Positions 1-26,671 of a stretch of 64,000 bases of DNA are shown here, piece after piece (the first letter of the stretch is position 1; the number at the start of each line of letters is the position of its first letter). The notes beneath the pieces are model-generated. The model searched no databases, had not been told where the DNA came from, and worked only from the letters and a program-made list of their open reading frames with translations. The translations under genes were made by a program, and so were the position numbers. The DNA comes from Rhynchonema sp. JSB1_4 (Eukaryota; Nematoda; Chromadorea; Monhysterida; Xyalidae). The DNA is taken from assembly GCA_030248065.1 (NCBI GenBank), contig JASAMV010005148.1:1-64000 (forward strand), given 5' to 3'.

Positions 1-2890
1 CGATCCCGCCCAACGACCCCTTCTTCCCGTCAACCAATGACGATGGCTCGCCGCGATGTATCGCATTCACACGATCGCTGATTGGTCAGATCAATCTAGG
101 TACGATTGGGTTGCTGTACATAATCTGTGTGATGTTTCACACAATATCACGTGTCATGCGCAGGCTACCGTAACCAGCTGAATCAGATCACATCTTTCAT
201 CGATGGTTCAAACGTGTACGGCTCGACGTCGTGCGATGTCAATCGATTGCGACTCTATCAATCCGGTTTGGCAATCACCGGCTGATGTTTCAAAAATGGT
301 GTGTTTGTCACACTTTCCTTGTCAATTCAGGCAAACTGAACTACACGACGGCACCATTGGGTGATCTATTGCCGCAGGGTAGTGGCAGCGGTGAGGGCGA
401 GCTCGAATGCATGTCAACCAATCAGCGACGTCCGTGCTTCGTTGCCGGTGACATTCGATCCAATGAACATCCCGGTTGGTGTTCCTGTCTGTATCATGTT
501 TCACTACACTTCACTTTGTCGCCACTCAACACAATGAAACATCAGGTCTGGCATCGTTCCACACCATCTTCCTGCGTCAGCACAACTCCATTGCGCACAC
601 ATTAGCCGAACTGAACACTCACTGGACGGACGAACGTGTTTTCCAGGAGGTTTAGTAACACCATGATGTTTCACAACGCTATGTTTGTACACTCAGTGCC
701 TGTGTGTGTGTTTGCAGGCGCGTCGCATCAACACAGCCACAATGCAGCACATCGCATTCAATGAGTGGCTGCCCAAAGTGATTGGCAATCAGCTCATGTC
801 CGATCACGACCTGTCACCACGACGCACTGGCTACTACAATGGTCGGTGCACTGGCAGCACATAGTGTGAAACATCAGATTGTTTAGGGTGCAATCGTTCT
901 GTCAGCAAGGTTGATTCCAAATGACCAACAGGCTACAACCCGTACTGCGATGCAACGTTGGCCAACGAGTTTGCGGCAGCGGCATTCCGTTTTGGACACA
1001 CGCTGATCCGGGAGGACTTGCCCATGTTCGGTCCACAGCTGAATGCCACCGGAACGTTGGAGGTCGGTCGTTTTTGATTGTGTCCGTCTGAAACGAAACT
1101 GTCTTGGAACAGAACATGAATAGTAATAAAAGGGTGGAACATCGTTTTGGTTTGCGAATCAAACTCGGTTTGAAGCGTGTGTTATGTGTTAGTAATTAAA
1201 TTTAGACAACATGTACCTGTACACCATACGCTTCCATGTTTATCTACACGGCAAAGTCGTCCGTTTACAGTTCAAATCATCGTTCTTCAACCCCGACAAA
1301 GTCTACGAATCGCTCGATCAACTGATTCGAGGTCTGGTCATGGAACCATCAGAATCATTTGACGCAAAAATGTCGTCGGTCGGTGTTTACAACTTTATGT
1401 AAAATTATCATTTCAACGAAAAAAATGCTCGTTTTCTCCATCGCTACAGTCGGTGCGCAATCACTTGTTCGAGATGCCGAATGTGCCCAAGTCTGGTCTC
1501 GATCTAGCAGCCCTGAACGTGCAACGGGGTCGCGACCATGGCATACCGGGATACAATCGGTACCGCGAATGGTGTGGTCTGGGAAGAGCGGCCAGTTTCG
1601 AGGTCTACCACGTCTTTTCCACGACAAAACTGTAAAATTTGAAACATCAGAAGAAACATGCTAAAAACTGCAGGATCTGTCGTCAACCACCAACAAAGCA
1701 GAGATACAGGCCATCCAGCGTGTCTACAAGTCAGTCTGCTTGATGTTTCACACCAGCATTGTTCAGCGTCAGATAGTCGATCATTCCAACAAACTGATGT
1801 TTCATCCACCATATTCATGCGCAGACACGTCGACGACATCGACCTGTTCCCGGGTCTGATGTCGGAACGACCGCGGATCGGTGCACTGGTCGGGCCGACA
1901 ACGGCCTGTATTCTCGTCGAACAATTCAAACGATTGAAGAATTGCGATCGATTCTACTACGAAAATGATCTGGCCGAAACGCGATTCACATCAGGTTGGG
2001 TTGCTTTGAGATTCTCACGTTTTTGTGTTATTATTGAGCGGCGTGTCCATCCAAGTCGAATCGTGGTAACCTCATTCTGGGTTCGCAACGTTGTATACTT
2101 GAATGCAGCATCTCTCTACCTATCCATGATATTGACCGGAAACGACGTTTATTTTATCCGATCATCAGCGCAACTCGACCAAATCCGCCAGTTGAGTTTG
2201 GCCAAAGTGCTGTGCACGAACGAACGAACAACCAACAACGCGTTGGCCGAGAAGATACAGCCGGACGCGTTCCAGTTGCCGAATGACAACGAGTCGGTGA
2301 CCTAATTTTAAGTTTCTTTTTTAATTGTTTTCATGGCCATTTTTTCGATTTCAGCAACTCTCCGGTGACCTGTGACGCGCTGCCCGACATGGACCTGACG
2401 AAATGGACCGAATTCAGTATGAAAATTATACACTCATTTCTATCAAATACGTAATCAGCAGTGAGTAATAATTTGTTCATCCCATCGCAGCCCAGTGCAA
2501 GCTGCTCGATAAGGGAGCAACAGTTGAGTCCGGCACTTATACCGTAATCCCACTTGGTCGAACCTCATTGTTGAGTCCGTGTGTGGCGTGCACCTGCACT
2601 ACCGAAGGGGTATGTTGCCTTCAACATCTTGTTTCTGTTTTCTTTCAACACACCGTCTCATTACTTTAGCCGACTTGCCACAACCTGCGTGTGACCAGCT
2701 GCGAACAGCTGTTGAACACGTTCGCGTTGGATCGAATTGAACAGGTTCAGTATGCAGTGAATGACATTGAATGACAATCTTGATCACCCGATTAAAGTTT
2801 AATTTATGTTCAAAACCGTGATTTCAGGACACCGTGTGCTACATCCAGTGTTCGCGTCAGATTCACGAACGAAAACGTGGAGAACTGTGA
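1..2890 (+). CDS. Animal heme peroxidase, 3' part (15 exons visible)
   Basis: A secreted-type animal heme peroxidase, which oxidises substrates with hydrogen peroxide; the 5' part lies before the window. About 543 residues can be read from exons 1-99, 164-265, 331-474, 546-649, 718-841, 932-1062, 1271-1378, 1450-1602, 1674-1729, 1825-1994, 2169-2292, 2355-2416, 2491-2609, 2670-2744 and 2828-2890, all joined in frame by GT-AG introns. The family blocks are clear: NDPFFP near the start, GDIRSNE with the Arg and heme-linked Glu, FLRQHNSIA, the proximal-histidine block FRFGHTLI, and [16 protein letters not shown] Cys-rich tail (CVACTC...CHNLRVTSC) follows the catalytic domain, as in many ecdysozoan peroxidases. 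The distal histidine should lie upstream of the window. Introns carry eight exact copies of the 10-mer TGATGTTTCA in either orientation. Family assignment is firm; the physiological substrate cannot be told. Confidence 0.93.
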
Positions 2891-3045
2891 ATTTGAATGA
2901 TTATCGCTTTTCATTCACCCCTTATGCACATTATACTGCATACCGTAATCCAAAATCGGATCACATTTTGTGGTTCTCAGTCTTTTGTCGTTTTTCTGTA
3001 ATGGTTCACCTCACGCGATAAAGGCGGGCATCAAACACATCGCAC

Positions 3046-3051
3046 AATAAA
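3046..3051 (+). terminator. Polyadenylation signal of the peroxidase gene
   Basis: AATAAA lies 156 bp after the peroxidase stop codon. It is the first canonical hexamer downstream on the plus strand. Confidence 0.55.
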
Positions 3052-3103
3052 ACGCACACGACCACAACCCCCTTTTTGCTGTGTTCATTGCACGCCAGAA
3101 AAG

Positions 3104-3109
3104 TTTATT
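3104..3109 (-). terminator. Polyadenylation signal of glutamate receptor A
   Basis: AATAAA on the minus strand (TTTATT on plus) lies about 430 bp downstream of the receptor A stop codon and only 53 bp from the peroxidase signal. The two genes are convergent and their transcript ends probably abut or overlap. Confidence 0.4.
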
Positions 3110-3541
3110 TGAACTGACGATTGGAAATGTAAACTGAGTTTGTCATGAGACATGGTGGTGAATAACAGCACGTCAGAGCATAGGTACTTATGTGATGAAC
3201 AACTCATGATGACTGCATACGATGCACACGATACGGTGACAAAGGTTGTCAATAAGACTCAGACTCCAGCATCAATGATGGAATTCATGTTAAAAAATTG
3301 AAGACCGCTCTTTCCGTCCAAAAACAGCAATTGAGCCAAACCCGACTGTGTGTACGAAAGCAGGGCCACGCACAAGCACAACAGACCGGGCGAAAAATAC
3401 TTTTGAATCTTAAGAACAACTCATGTCTGCTGTTTGTAACGTCTACACGGTGCCAAACACCCAACCAGGGTTCAGTGCAGTGACAGTGACACATCGTCGT
3501 TATCAAGGCAAGTCACTCAAATCAATGACAACGACATTGTG

Positions 3542-10893
<7,352 letters not shown>

Positions 10894-13384
10894 CTGAATC
10901 AGGAAGACCGTCAAAATATTGTGTACTTTCCGGGCTGCATTTCGGAAACTTCTAATTTCACTTGCCTATCGGTATCGCGCGCGGGTAGGCACAGGCTGTG
11001 GTCACCAGGCAGCAGACAATTATCTGGCGAAGTTGAGTGCTTCGGAAAATCATTCTGAGCTGATGTTTCAAGGCAATAGCACTGAATCTGCAAATAGCAG
11101 TTGTGTGGGTCACATGCACTTGTTGCTGCAATCGCGAAATAAAAAAATGTACATGCGTAAGTCGACGGGTATAACGATTCTCACAAAGGAACCTCTGCGC
11201 TCATGAAGTGAACATACGGCGTCCAAGCCTACAATGTTGAACCACGTATGTCCAACAAGAACATTTTCAGCGACTTTCTGATGTTTGCGAAACGACTAGA
11301 AGCATGTAGGTACATGCGCATGCACCACACTGTGGTAGTACATAACGCTGATAGCACTTTTCACGGTCTTGCCGAATGATGTGAAGGGGCCTTGGGGTTT
11401 GCCTCCCTCATCACTTATTGGGCGCCACACATGCATCTTGCAATCACAACAGCACCATATTGTGTACCCATGAAGGGTGTCCGACCCCAAACATACCGCG
11501 TGCTGCGTATGGGCAAATGATTGAATTTTAGGACCGGCACTCTGTTTCGCTCCGGCCAGACGAATATGGCATTTGTACATAGTCCATCTGTCTACAATCC
11601 GGGACGAAATTCGCACCCTGATAGAAGAAGGGACCGTCTTGCATCTTGCACTTTATGACATTAGAGCAGCATCTCTATTTCTTGCTGTGCATTTCTTGTG
11701 CCACATTTCACATTACACCCCGAGCACAAGTCAAGCAAGAAAACGTGTCCATGTTTACTGTGGCGATGGGACGACATGTTACTCATGGTGCGGCTGTCGA
11801 CTGAGGTTCTTTGGTCAAGTTACAGAATAAAGAATTCTATGCGTTTGTAGTTACGAGGTGCCGGTTTATCCACCAAATTTTGTAACAAGGACACACCCAA
11901 GAAGATCACGGGCTTTCGTACACATGCTGAGTTTCTTTCTCGCTTTCTGTGCGCCACACCAATTTACAAGCAACGACAACACTCATCTTTTCGTGTCCGT
12001 CCGCGTTTTGGGCGTTGTACTTCGTCGGACGCTGCAAACACAAAATGGGTGTTTCTGAGCGCACACACGCTGTAACAATGACAATAGATGTTGTTGTACG
12101 GTAATGATTACGGTAGCTCATCGGCGCTCGGCGTCAAGGTAGTTTCAGTGGCGCAGTCGAACTCTACTTCGCTCTGCCGCACGAGAAACACCGGGAGTTG
12201 CACATTTTGGAAATTTTGTTTGCGCTCCAAATGACCACTATAACATTATGATCTTTGCTTCTTAATTCCTTCTCTTTTTTACCCATTTTGTGACGCAAAA
12301 CCACACATTACAGTCTCTCAAATTTCGTTTTGAGCTTCTTGTCTCTGTCTCACTGCACGCATTTTTGCAATTCATAAGTCTAAATTTTGACTTTTGGTTC
12401 GAACTTTCATTAAGCGTTATAGATACGACGTATACGGTGATCACGTATGGAATGCGCGCAAAGCTTTTTCGTTCTGAACCAAACGTAGTCGACTATGAAG
12501 TTCCTGATTGCGACGCGATGAAAATCGCAGCTGACAGTCAAAACCTGGCAACTCAACACACCAATCGTGCTGTAGAAGTTTCACCTGGAGACAGATACAA
12601 AAAAGCACAATGGTCCGCTTATCTTCCGCAGCGCATCAGCCGTGATCGGAGTGAACACGGAGCTTTTGGAGACCACCAACCGGGGAGGCTCCTAAAGTAT
12701 CATCCAATGGGGGTAAAAACAGGCGAAACTGCCGAGCGCCCTGATCTTGTAAAGCAGCCCAAAAAAATCTTCATATTTTTGGGGCTCGCAATTCAAAAAT
12801 TCTACTAAACTACTATTCCCGTTGCTATTCGTCTCACAATTTGATGCCATGTTGGATCGTGCTCAACCCGCACGAAGGAGCAACTTGTTAGTCACCACAG
12901 CACCAAACCACATAATACCTGTACAATCTGTGCCCAAAAACGCAGCGGGTCCGCGTTTGGGCGTCCAGGTGTACCAGTTTTCCTGCTTCATTTCGGAACG
13001 GGTACCACGGCATCGCCGAACGCACTGTACCAAAGAGCATGTATTGAGCTTGTGCACTGGCGGCGGTACTCGCAATGATCTCTTGTTTAACTGCGCAGTG
13101 CCAGTCCGTGACAATTCACCTGGGACCCACTAGCACTGACATGTTTGCGTCCATATATTTTTCATTTTTGTTCAAAACACGCGTTTGAAAACGACAAACG
13201 AGAATGGCGCAGAATCCACGTGCTCTTAGAAATAATGGAGGCATGGTACAATGGACAAAACTGTGGCACGGTGCAACAACAAAAATGAACAGGACACCTC
13301 AAGTTCACGTCATTTTATAATGGAAAATGGAGTGGCACTGGCACAAGCATACGCACAAACATGGTTGATATCAGATATGGTGAA
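10894..13384. other. Intergenic spacer between receptor copies
   Basis: About 2.5 kb separates the first recognised exon of copy A from the stop codon of copy B. It should hold the signal-peptide exon and promoter of copy A and the 3' UTR of copy B, but I could not identify a convincing signal exon. One exact TGATGTTTCA copy lies at 11061. A 172-codon plus-strand reading frame at 12290-12808 has no recognisable domain and is not called a gene. Confidence 0.5.
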
Positions 13385-20220
<6,836 letters not shown>

Positions 20221-21764
20221 TCTGTTGCGATTTCTTCAGAACAGCAGCTGATGTATGTTAATGAAATGTTCGTGGAAAAACCAGATGACGTAAATTGAGC
20301 ACAAAGTGACCAGCAAGACTTGCACGATAGGGTTGCGAATCATGTCTGAGGGCAAATTTGAATTGAAAAACGCGACTGTGTCAAACGAAGGGTTGTAGAG
20401 CGTAATCTGGACATTTAACTGATTGGAGTACTACTTACCAGAATATATACCAGAAACAGGTCAAAGGGTTCACAGACATTTCGAAAACCTTCGTCATGCA
20501 TGGCCCATGTTGTGTATATATTTCCAGCTCAGGCATGAATGAAGATGAACGTGCGACAAATGCACGGTATCAGACGTTTACGTGGGTCCCGTGTGGTCTC
20601 GGCCCATTGGCTCGCTGTCGTGTGTCAGTTTCAAAAGGGTGGCCCAACAACAATAATATGCGCCAGTGATGTGGTACCCTAAGTATAAATGGACCGTGAT
20701 CCCAGCGCCTGCTGCCTTTCCGGAGTGTGCGCGTCGGCGCAGTGACAACAACCCACAAATGCACAACTGATGGTATCGTTATGTGACGCGCGGCCCTGTA
20801 CATACTTATTACTTGTCTGTCACACCCCAATCGACGACAAGAATTTTAACGCGCACCATCACGCTGGTATGTGTCGTTTCGTGTCTCATGCCTGTCTGTC
20901 TACTATGCACACACCGCGTGTGTGTGCGTGCCAAGATGTCCATTTTGGTTCATGTCATGTTCGCTCGTGAGTGCACGCGCAACAAGTCACAGTCACTGAC
21001 ACAACAGCCCATATCTACTGAGTAAGTGAGCGTAAAAGCAGCAAAGTGTGTCGCTGCATGTGTGCCGCTGAAATGAAGACACACAACAACATTTTGCTGA
21101 CAACAAACCCCTGGGGCATCGGCGTGTGTTTCGGGTGGCTTGTCTGATGGGTAACTACATGAACTCGGGCCCTCTGTGCTGCATACGGCCATTATAATAG
21201 TTGATTGATACAAAAGTACAGACACTGAGCCGGTGTAGTACCCAGACGGCATAATTTTGCGGTTTTGTACCTCATTATGAAGTGACCAACAACGTCATTC
21301 TTTTCATTTCAAGTGGTTGCTTGTGGGCATAGGACATGCATCAAATTGTGCAAGAAAACTGTCTTTTCGTGATGTTCTGGCAGTGGATACCCATGTTGCT
21401 GGTACTGTATCTGATTGTTTGAATCTAAGGTTTTTGAATGGTTTCATTAATTTTGCAGCACACGCACACAAGGCAGCCAAGTCAAAGCACACCACCACGA
21501 CCCCGACCCGGAGGGGGTGCGCGAGGAAAAAAAAAAAAAAAAAAAAACACACTCCACCTCCCCCTCTTTCCTCCTCCCCAACCCCCACCCCCCACCACCC
21601 CCCACCATTCTCCCCCTCCCCCCCCCCGGCCCGGCGCCGCCGCCCTTACATCATACAGCACAAGTATAATAATTAGTCTAGTACAAGTCCAATAATTACA
21701 TGGAATAATCCGCAAAACTTCACATATTGTCATGATAATCGCCCAAGCAGTCACAGGATAACAG
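20221..21764. other. Intergenic region between receptor B and the GPCR
   Basis: Presumed promoter of receptor B and 3' UTR of the GPCR gene. I see no convincing gene. It contains the low-complexity stretch at 21528-21625. Confidence 0.5.
21528..21625. repeat. Low-complexity A-run and C-rich tract
   Basis: A run of about 20 A is followed by a C-rich, G-free tract of roughly 80 bp. Only simple sequence is visible. Confidence 0.85.
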
Positions 21765-22977
21765 TCAATAGCGCCTGATTTTCACCGCAGCAGGCGCAAG
21801 TTGTTGTTGGTTGACGTTCTCGGGCGCGGGTTGTATTTTCGAATGTATCGGTGTTGTTACATTGCGTTTGCACGTGACCACACCCACCATGCCCGCTCGC
21901 AAGTCCGGATGTCGTACAAGGTACAGCACGGAATTGATCATTTGATTGCAATTGACAATAGCGTTGAGAAGGTGGCCCAGTTTTGTGAAATTATTCAAGT
22001 CAATTACGTTCTGCAACACAACGCGCAACACACTTGTGAATACCAAGCAGACAAACGTGGTTGCGGCCGACAGAGCCAGCGTGACGGTGAGTCGTTTCTG
22101 GGCGCGAATCTGTGAATTGCGCGCACTGGCAGCCTGTTTGCTCACTGGTTGACCATCGTGATTGATCGCTTTGTGCACATATTGACGGTACAAACACTGC
22201 ACAATCACGTAGAGCAGCACGCTCAACGCCGGGAACAAAACGCCGTATATGGCCAGATACAGCCGGTAAAGTTGGGCGGGTCGGACCGCTGAATTCATTG
22301 TGCACGGCAGGGGCGGGTCATGTCGACTTCGGTACGACCCGATCAAACACGCGACCGTGCCGGGCATTGCGACCAGTAGCGCACACAGACACAACCTGCG
22401 CACGTACGTCCGGCCATAGGTGAAGTATCGGAGGGGCGACGTTAGGGCGATGAGTCGATCGACACTGACGGCAGCCGTACCGACACACATCATCGGCACA
22501 GCTATGATGAACACGACTGTTGCGAATCTTGACAATCTCAATAGTACATACCAACTTAGTTTCTCTCCCCACCCCCCCGGCGACTACTAGTCGATCTTGG
22601 CACACATTGCAGTAGCGACCAGCAGAGGATTTCTCACTTACACATTCATTCTCCAATAACTGACGGCTAATAATTCTCTCTACAAGCTCTACCAAAAAAA
22701 GCCGAACCAAATACCACACACATCATCGGCACAGCTATGATGAACACGACACTGTTGGCACGCAACATGCACGACCACGAGTCAAGCACGGTCAGACGAC
22801 TGTTGTTGAACCAGAACTCGATCAGACGGTACGGTATGGCGCACACAAAGCCAAGACCGAACAGACAGTCGCACAGGGACAGGTAGCTGATCACCAGGTA
22901 GTCCTTGTGTTTGCGCAAGTGCGCGTATTTGAAGACAGCCAGCATCACCACGCCGTTCGCAACGAACATCCACAAAC
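21765..22977 (-). CDS. Class-A (rhodopsin-like) G-protein-coupled receptor
   Basis: A seven-helix receptor of unknown ligand, read from two exons, 22977-22753 and 22516-21765 (about 325 residues). TM1 begins LWMFVANGVVMLAVF; TM2 contains LSLCDCLFGLGF; TM3 ends in a DRY-like DRL (SVDRLIAL); TM4 is LCALLVAMPGTVAC; TM5 LYLAIYGVLFPALSVLLYV; TM6 LTVTLALSAATTFVCLVF; TM7 carries NSVLYLVRHPDLR in place of NPxxY. A conserved Cys precedes TM3 (SWSCMLRAN). The intron at 22752-22517 is flanked by a direct repeat that includes coding sequence. The first visible exon enters at an acceptor just after a copy of TGATGTTTCA, in phase 1; a short upstream frame starting near 23139 does not match that phase, so the start exon is unresolved. 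Intracellular loop 3 is short and basic. Confidence 0.82.
22483..22750. repeat. 35-bp direct repeat bounding a GPCR intron
   Basis: The same 35 bases occur at 22483-22517 and 22716-22750, starting ACACACATCATCGGC and ending ATGAACACGAC. On the gene strand similarity extends a few bases further (CAACAG-TCGTG against CAACAGTGTCGTG). The upper copy sits at the 3' end of the first exon, the lower copy at the 5' end of the second, and the spacer between them is the intron. Confidence 0.95.
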
Positions 22978-23576
22978 CTGTGTGGCAGTCGGGTGTACAG
23001 ACTTTGTGAAACATCAGCGAGGTTGCATTTGACGTCGACTAAATAATTAATCCGTTGTGGAAGAGTCCTATCAGTAATCTACCGGCCTGTGTGATGCGCT
23101 GGCACTGACGATGCCCTGGTGCACCGCCGGTAGCGGCATTGCCCACCCCTCAAAAAGCGCAATGTGGGGCGCTGTGACACTGCTGTGTTTCGTGAACGAC
23201 TAGTCTGTTACGAGCTTAAACTGTTCCTTCTATTAGTTCAACACAATAGCTTAATATATAACCCAAAATCATGGTTCCCCCGCAGCCCCGCATATGAGTT
23301 TGGGGTAACAGAGATATTCGCAGTGCTTGTGCAGCAAGCAGTATCGCTTAGACTGCAGGCTGAGACTATGCAGACCGAAAGATATACCTATCGAATACTT
23401 CAAAAGGCCGAGGGTTATGTTTTGGTAAGCTCAGGTCAAAGCCTACGCTTGAACTGCCACAAGCTCATGCAGCACCAGGACTTTGCCGTAACGCCTCATG
23501 CAGCCCCTGCCCCTGCCGTGATATCATGGACTCGAACCGCCCCACTACTGTGAAGACACGGACACAGAAAACACAT

Positions 23577-23690
23577 TCTGCTTTATTTGCATACTATTGG
23601 CTCCTCGTTCTCTCACGTATTACGAAACAAATTCTCGCACGCTGATTGGCTGGCGCGTGCATAAGAACCAATCAGCGCAGGCAAAAGTTC
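23577..23690. promoter_or_regulatory. Possible promoter upstream of the GPCR gene
   Basis: An octamer-like ATTTGCAT near 23587 is followed by three CCAAT-type boxes (ATTGG near 23598 and 23644; CCAAT near 23668) within about 80 bp. The sequence lies upstream of the minus-strand GPCR. These are common promoter elements, but no transcription start can be read from the sequence. Confidence 0.3.
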
Positions 23691-26671
23691 GTTCGTGTTG
23701 CGTGAGAGAACTAATGTAAGTTATTCCTTTATTATGCACCTTACCTTGCAGAGAGTTTATGCACGTATTGATCGGATCGATTGAAGTATTGCGAATAATT
23801 GTTTCATTCATTTTCAGTGCTCAACGCCGCGCATATGACGAAAGCAGAAAAGTCGTTGTGAAAAAGATCTGTGAAGCACAGCTCAGCCCAGTGTTTACAA
23901 TGTTGTTTTAACTGTTATTTCCTGGTTGATGTTTCCATGTGAACCGAACACGAACACACTGTGGTTACGTAATTACTTCACCTGGGATTGAGTTGAAAGT
24001 GACGCAAGCAGCACACAAGGTGCGCGCGTGACGCTGTACTAATTGAACCACTCAGGTCCGGGAGTGTTAAAAATTATTATTTGTTGTTTTTGAAAGCAAC
24101 GATCTTGCACGTAACCTTGTTTTGTGGTACTGTAGACAACTTGTACATTTTATACGGGTTTGGGTTGTGTCAACTTTTTTAAGGCAATGATAACAACGAC
24201 TACGGAAAATATTCGCGGTACTAAAGCGGGAAACACATGACACGGCTTGCTTCAACACGCCTGGCAAACTAAACGATAAGTCGTGGTACAATCATAGTCC
24301 TCAAGTCGTAACTTCCTTCAAAGTTGATACAGCCTTTGTATCCACATCTCCATAAAAGCGTTAACCATTCAATGAAACTAGAGTATTAGTAAAATGGTGT
24401 GGTAAAATTGAATCTGAGAACGATTCGATTGTGCCGTCGGAATCAAACACCTTTGCAATGTGCGTCCACTGCTGATTGGTGTCAAAAAGATTCGGCTTCT
24501 GTGAACAGCGACTAGTACATACTTGTAACCGAAAGAACTCATAGCGTCATGCTGTTGGGACGATGAACGAGTTGCTCCTTCGTTGGGAACACAAACAAAT
24601 TTCCTAACTTTTGCCCTGGTTTCGATTCATTGTCTGCGAGCAGCTGTGTGTCCATCGACCTGGTTACGTCACAAACAGAGCTGCGTCGGCTGATCGATGT
24701 CACGGATGGGTGGTATCATTCCGGCAGCTGTTCTGTGTCAAATTGAAACTAACCAGATTCGTTCGAAGTGTCAGTTCGTTAAATTCAGCGTCTATAGTGC
24801 GCACCCTAAAGCGCCAGCAGTCCCCAAGGATGCAGCCATGAAGCACCTCTTGCATTGTTTAGATATTACGTCTGCAAACTGGGGCAAGCCAATGCCAACC
24901 CAAGATGTATCGTTTGGTTTCGAAAACAAAAAACCCAGACAAAACCACTCGGTTTGCCGTGGACCTTTTGACGAGGTGACGACACTTGGGTCGTTTGGAA
25001 ACAATTTGCTGTACATGTGTGCCACAGCAGCTAGGTATGGTGTACGGCTGTGGCGTCACTGCGGCACACACGAACAGAAATGAAGTGCGTTTTGGAAGAA
25101 CGTTTGGCATTTCGCATTCGTCGCATGCAGTGTCGTTCACCGTTTCGAATGTTTGCAATTCACCGCACGCAAAGAACACCTCTACTTGAACAGAGACTCA
25201 CTCAAGCAGTATGAAAGTGACGAGTCGAAGATAATTTACCTATTTTTTTAGGAATATGTGTGTAGAATGTTGTTTGTTCGTCAAAAAGATGAGCGTTCTT
25301 CAAAAGCGCACTCTCAATGTTCGGAATGTGTACTCTTCTGAAAGTTTTTCAACTGACGCCGGTACACACCGTTAGTCACAGCTGCCGGGTGGTCGGTCAT
25401 AAAGTGCTTTTCAACTTGTTCGAGAACTGCGACTGTACAGAAAACCCGGACAAACGTATAAATCAACGGAACGGATGAAAAACATCAAACAGAGCCCAGT
25501 GCTTACCTGATTCAAGATTGAAGCAAAAGCAAATTCATTAAACATTGCATGTGCCACAATTTGGTCTGCTGCACGGAACTAATGTTTCAGAAAAGCATTA
25601 AAAACGTTTTGCAATTTTGGGCTCGGGAGTCATCAGCTGTGGTTGCTTGTTGCTTCTCAGCTACTGCTGATGACTTGACGGCTAACACTTACGTAATACA
25701 TGTACGTATACACAATGTACTTGGGTTGAAGTTGAACATTCGGGAAAACACCTTTATCCAACTCATACCTGTACACACTAAATGGGCACAGTTTTTGTCG
25801 CCCCAAAGTGGCTGGTGACCGGAGAGCTCTAATAAGTAAAATGCAATGCACATACGCTCGTGCTCCACGTGGGAACGATGACACCGCGTCACCGGGTGTG
25901 CCGAAGAAACCAGAACAAAGTTGCGCCATCTTTACGTACTGTAAGTGGTAAAGTACCAATACCTAGTACGTACATTAGGAGTTTTTGACAGCCACCCAGC
26001 TTACATATAACGTACATACGTCACAAAGGTGCTTTGGAGCACAGCACAGAGCTGTGATTTGAAAGCACAGCAGCACAATCTACCTTTTGTAATGGGCGGG
26101 TAACCTCTTGGTTTGCGTCATCTTGCTGTGTGTGCGCTTCACATTTTTACCTGCGTGTTTTCAGCGCGCCTCGGTGGTTGGTTGCGTGTTCGAACGAGAC
26201 ACGAGCTGTTTTCTTGTACCCCATCAAATGTTAGCCAATAGTCCAATATTCGACAATAAGCGACAGCGCAACGACATAACTTTTCAATCTATGTATACCA
26301 GCGCACCGGTCTGCGTGTGCGCGCGCCCATTCCCTTCAATTTTACACCTTTCCCTCGTCGTGTAACCGTTGGTGTCGATGTTGTGTGTTGCGAACATTTG
26401 AATATTGAAACTGCCCCGTCCCATCTGTCCGGCTCTGTCGAGCTTTATCGGCGACATCGAACTTTGTGACGTGTCACCAGTGCCGCCGGTCTGCACCTGT
26501 CCAAATGTGAAGCGTGTCGTTGGTCGTCAGTCAGCGAGCCCAAACCCTGACGCCACTGGAATTCAGTTGTTTATGTGCGCATCTGCACGTTCTTTTACCG
26601 ACGCGAGCAAAAGAACGCTACAGTAATATCAAGTTACCAAAACAACAACAACGACAACATAAACATCGACT
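23691..26671. other. Intergenic region without recognisable genes
   Basis: About 3 kb with several short overlapping reading frames on both strands (for example 24697-25083 plus and 24859-25179 minus), none with a recognisable domain or splice-joined continuation. I call no gene here. Confidence 0.5.

Noticed and set aside
12290..12808. 172-codon plus-strand reading frame between the receptor genes
   Set aside because: No recognisable domain, no good splice partner, and composition like the surrounding spacer.
20222..20343. MIRNPIVQVLLVTLC frame as signal exon of receptor B
   Set aside because: The exon at 20220-20109 splices with a strong GTAAGC donor and gives the expected IGVF junction, so it is the better choice.
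23510..23540. GGTTCGAGTCC on the minus strand, a perfect tRNA B-box
   Set aside because: The flanking bases do not pair into a T-stem and no A-box or acceptor stem is found at the right distance.
24697..25179. Overlapping frames on both strands (128 and 106 codons), the minus one rich in Cys
   Set aside because: No family recognised, no joined exon, and both strands open over the same bases.
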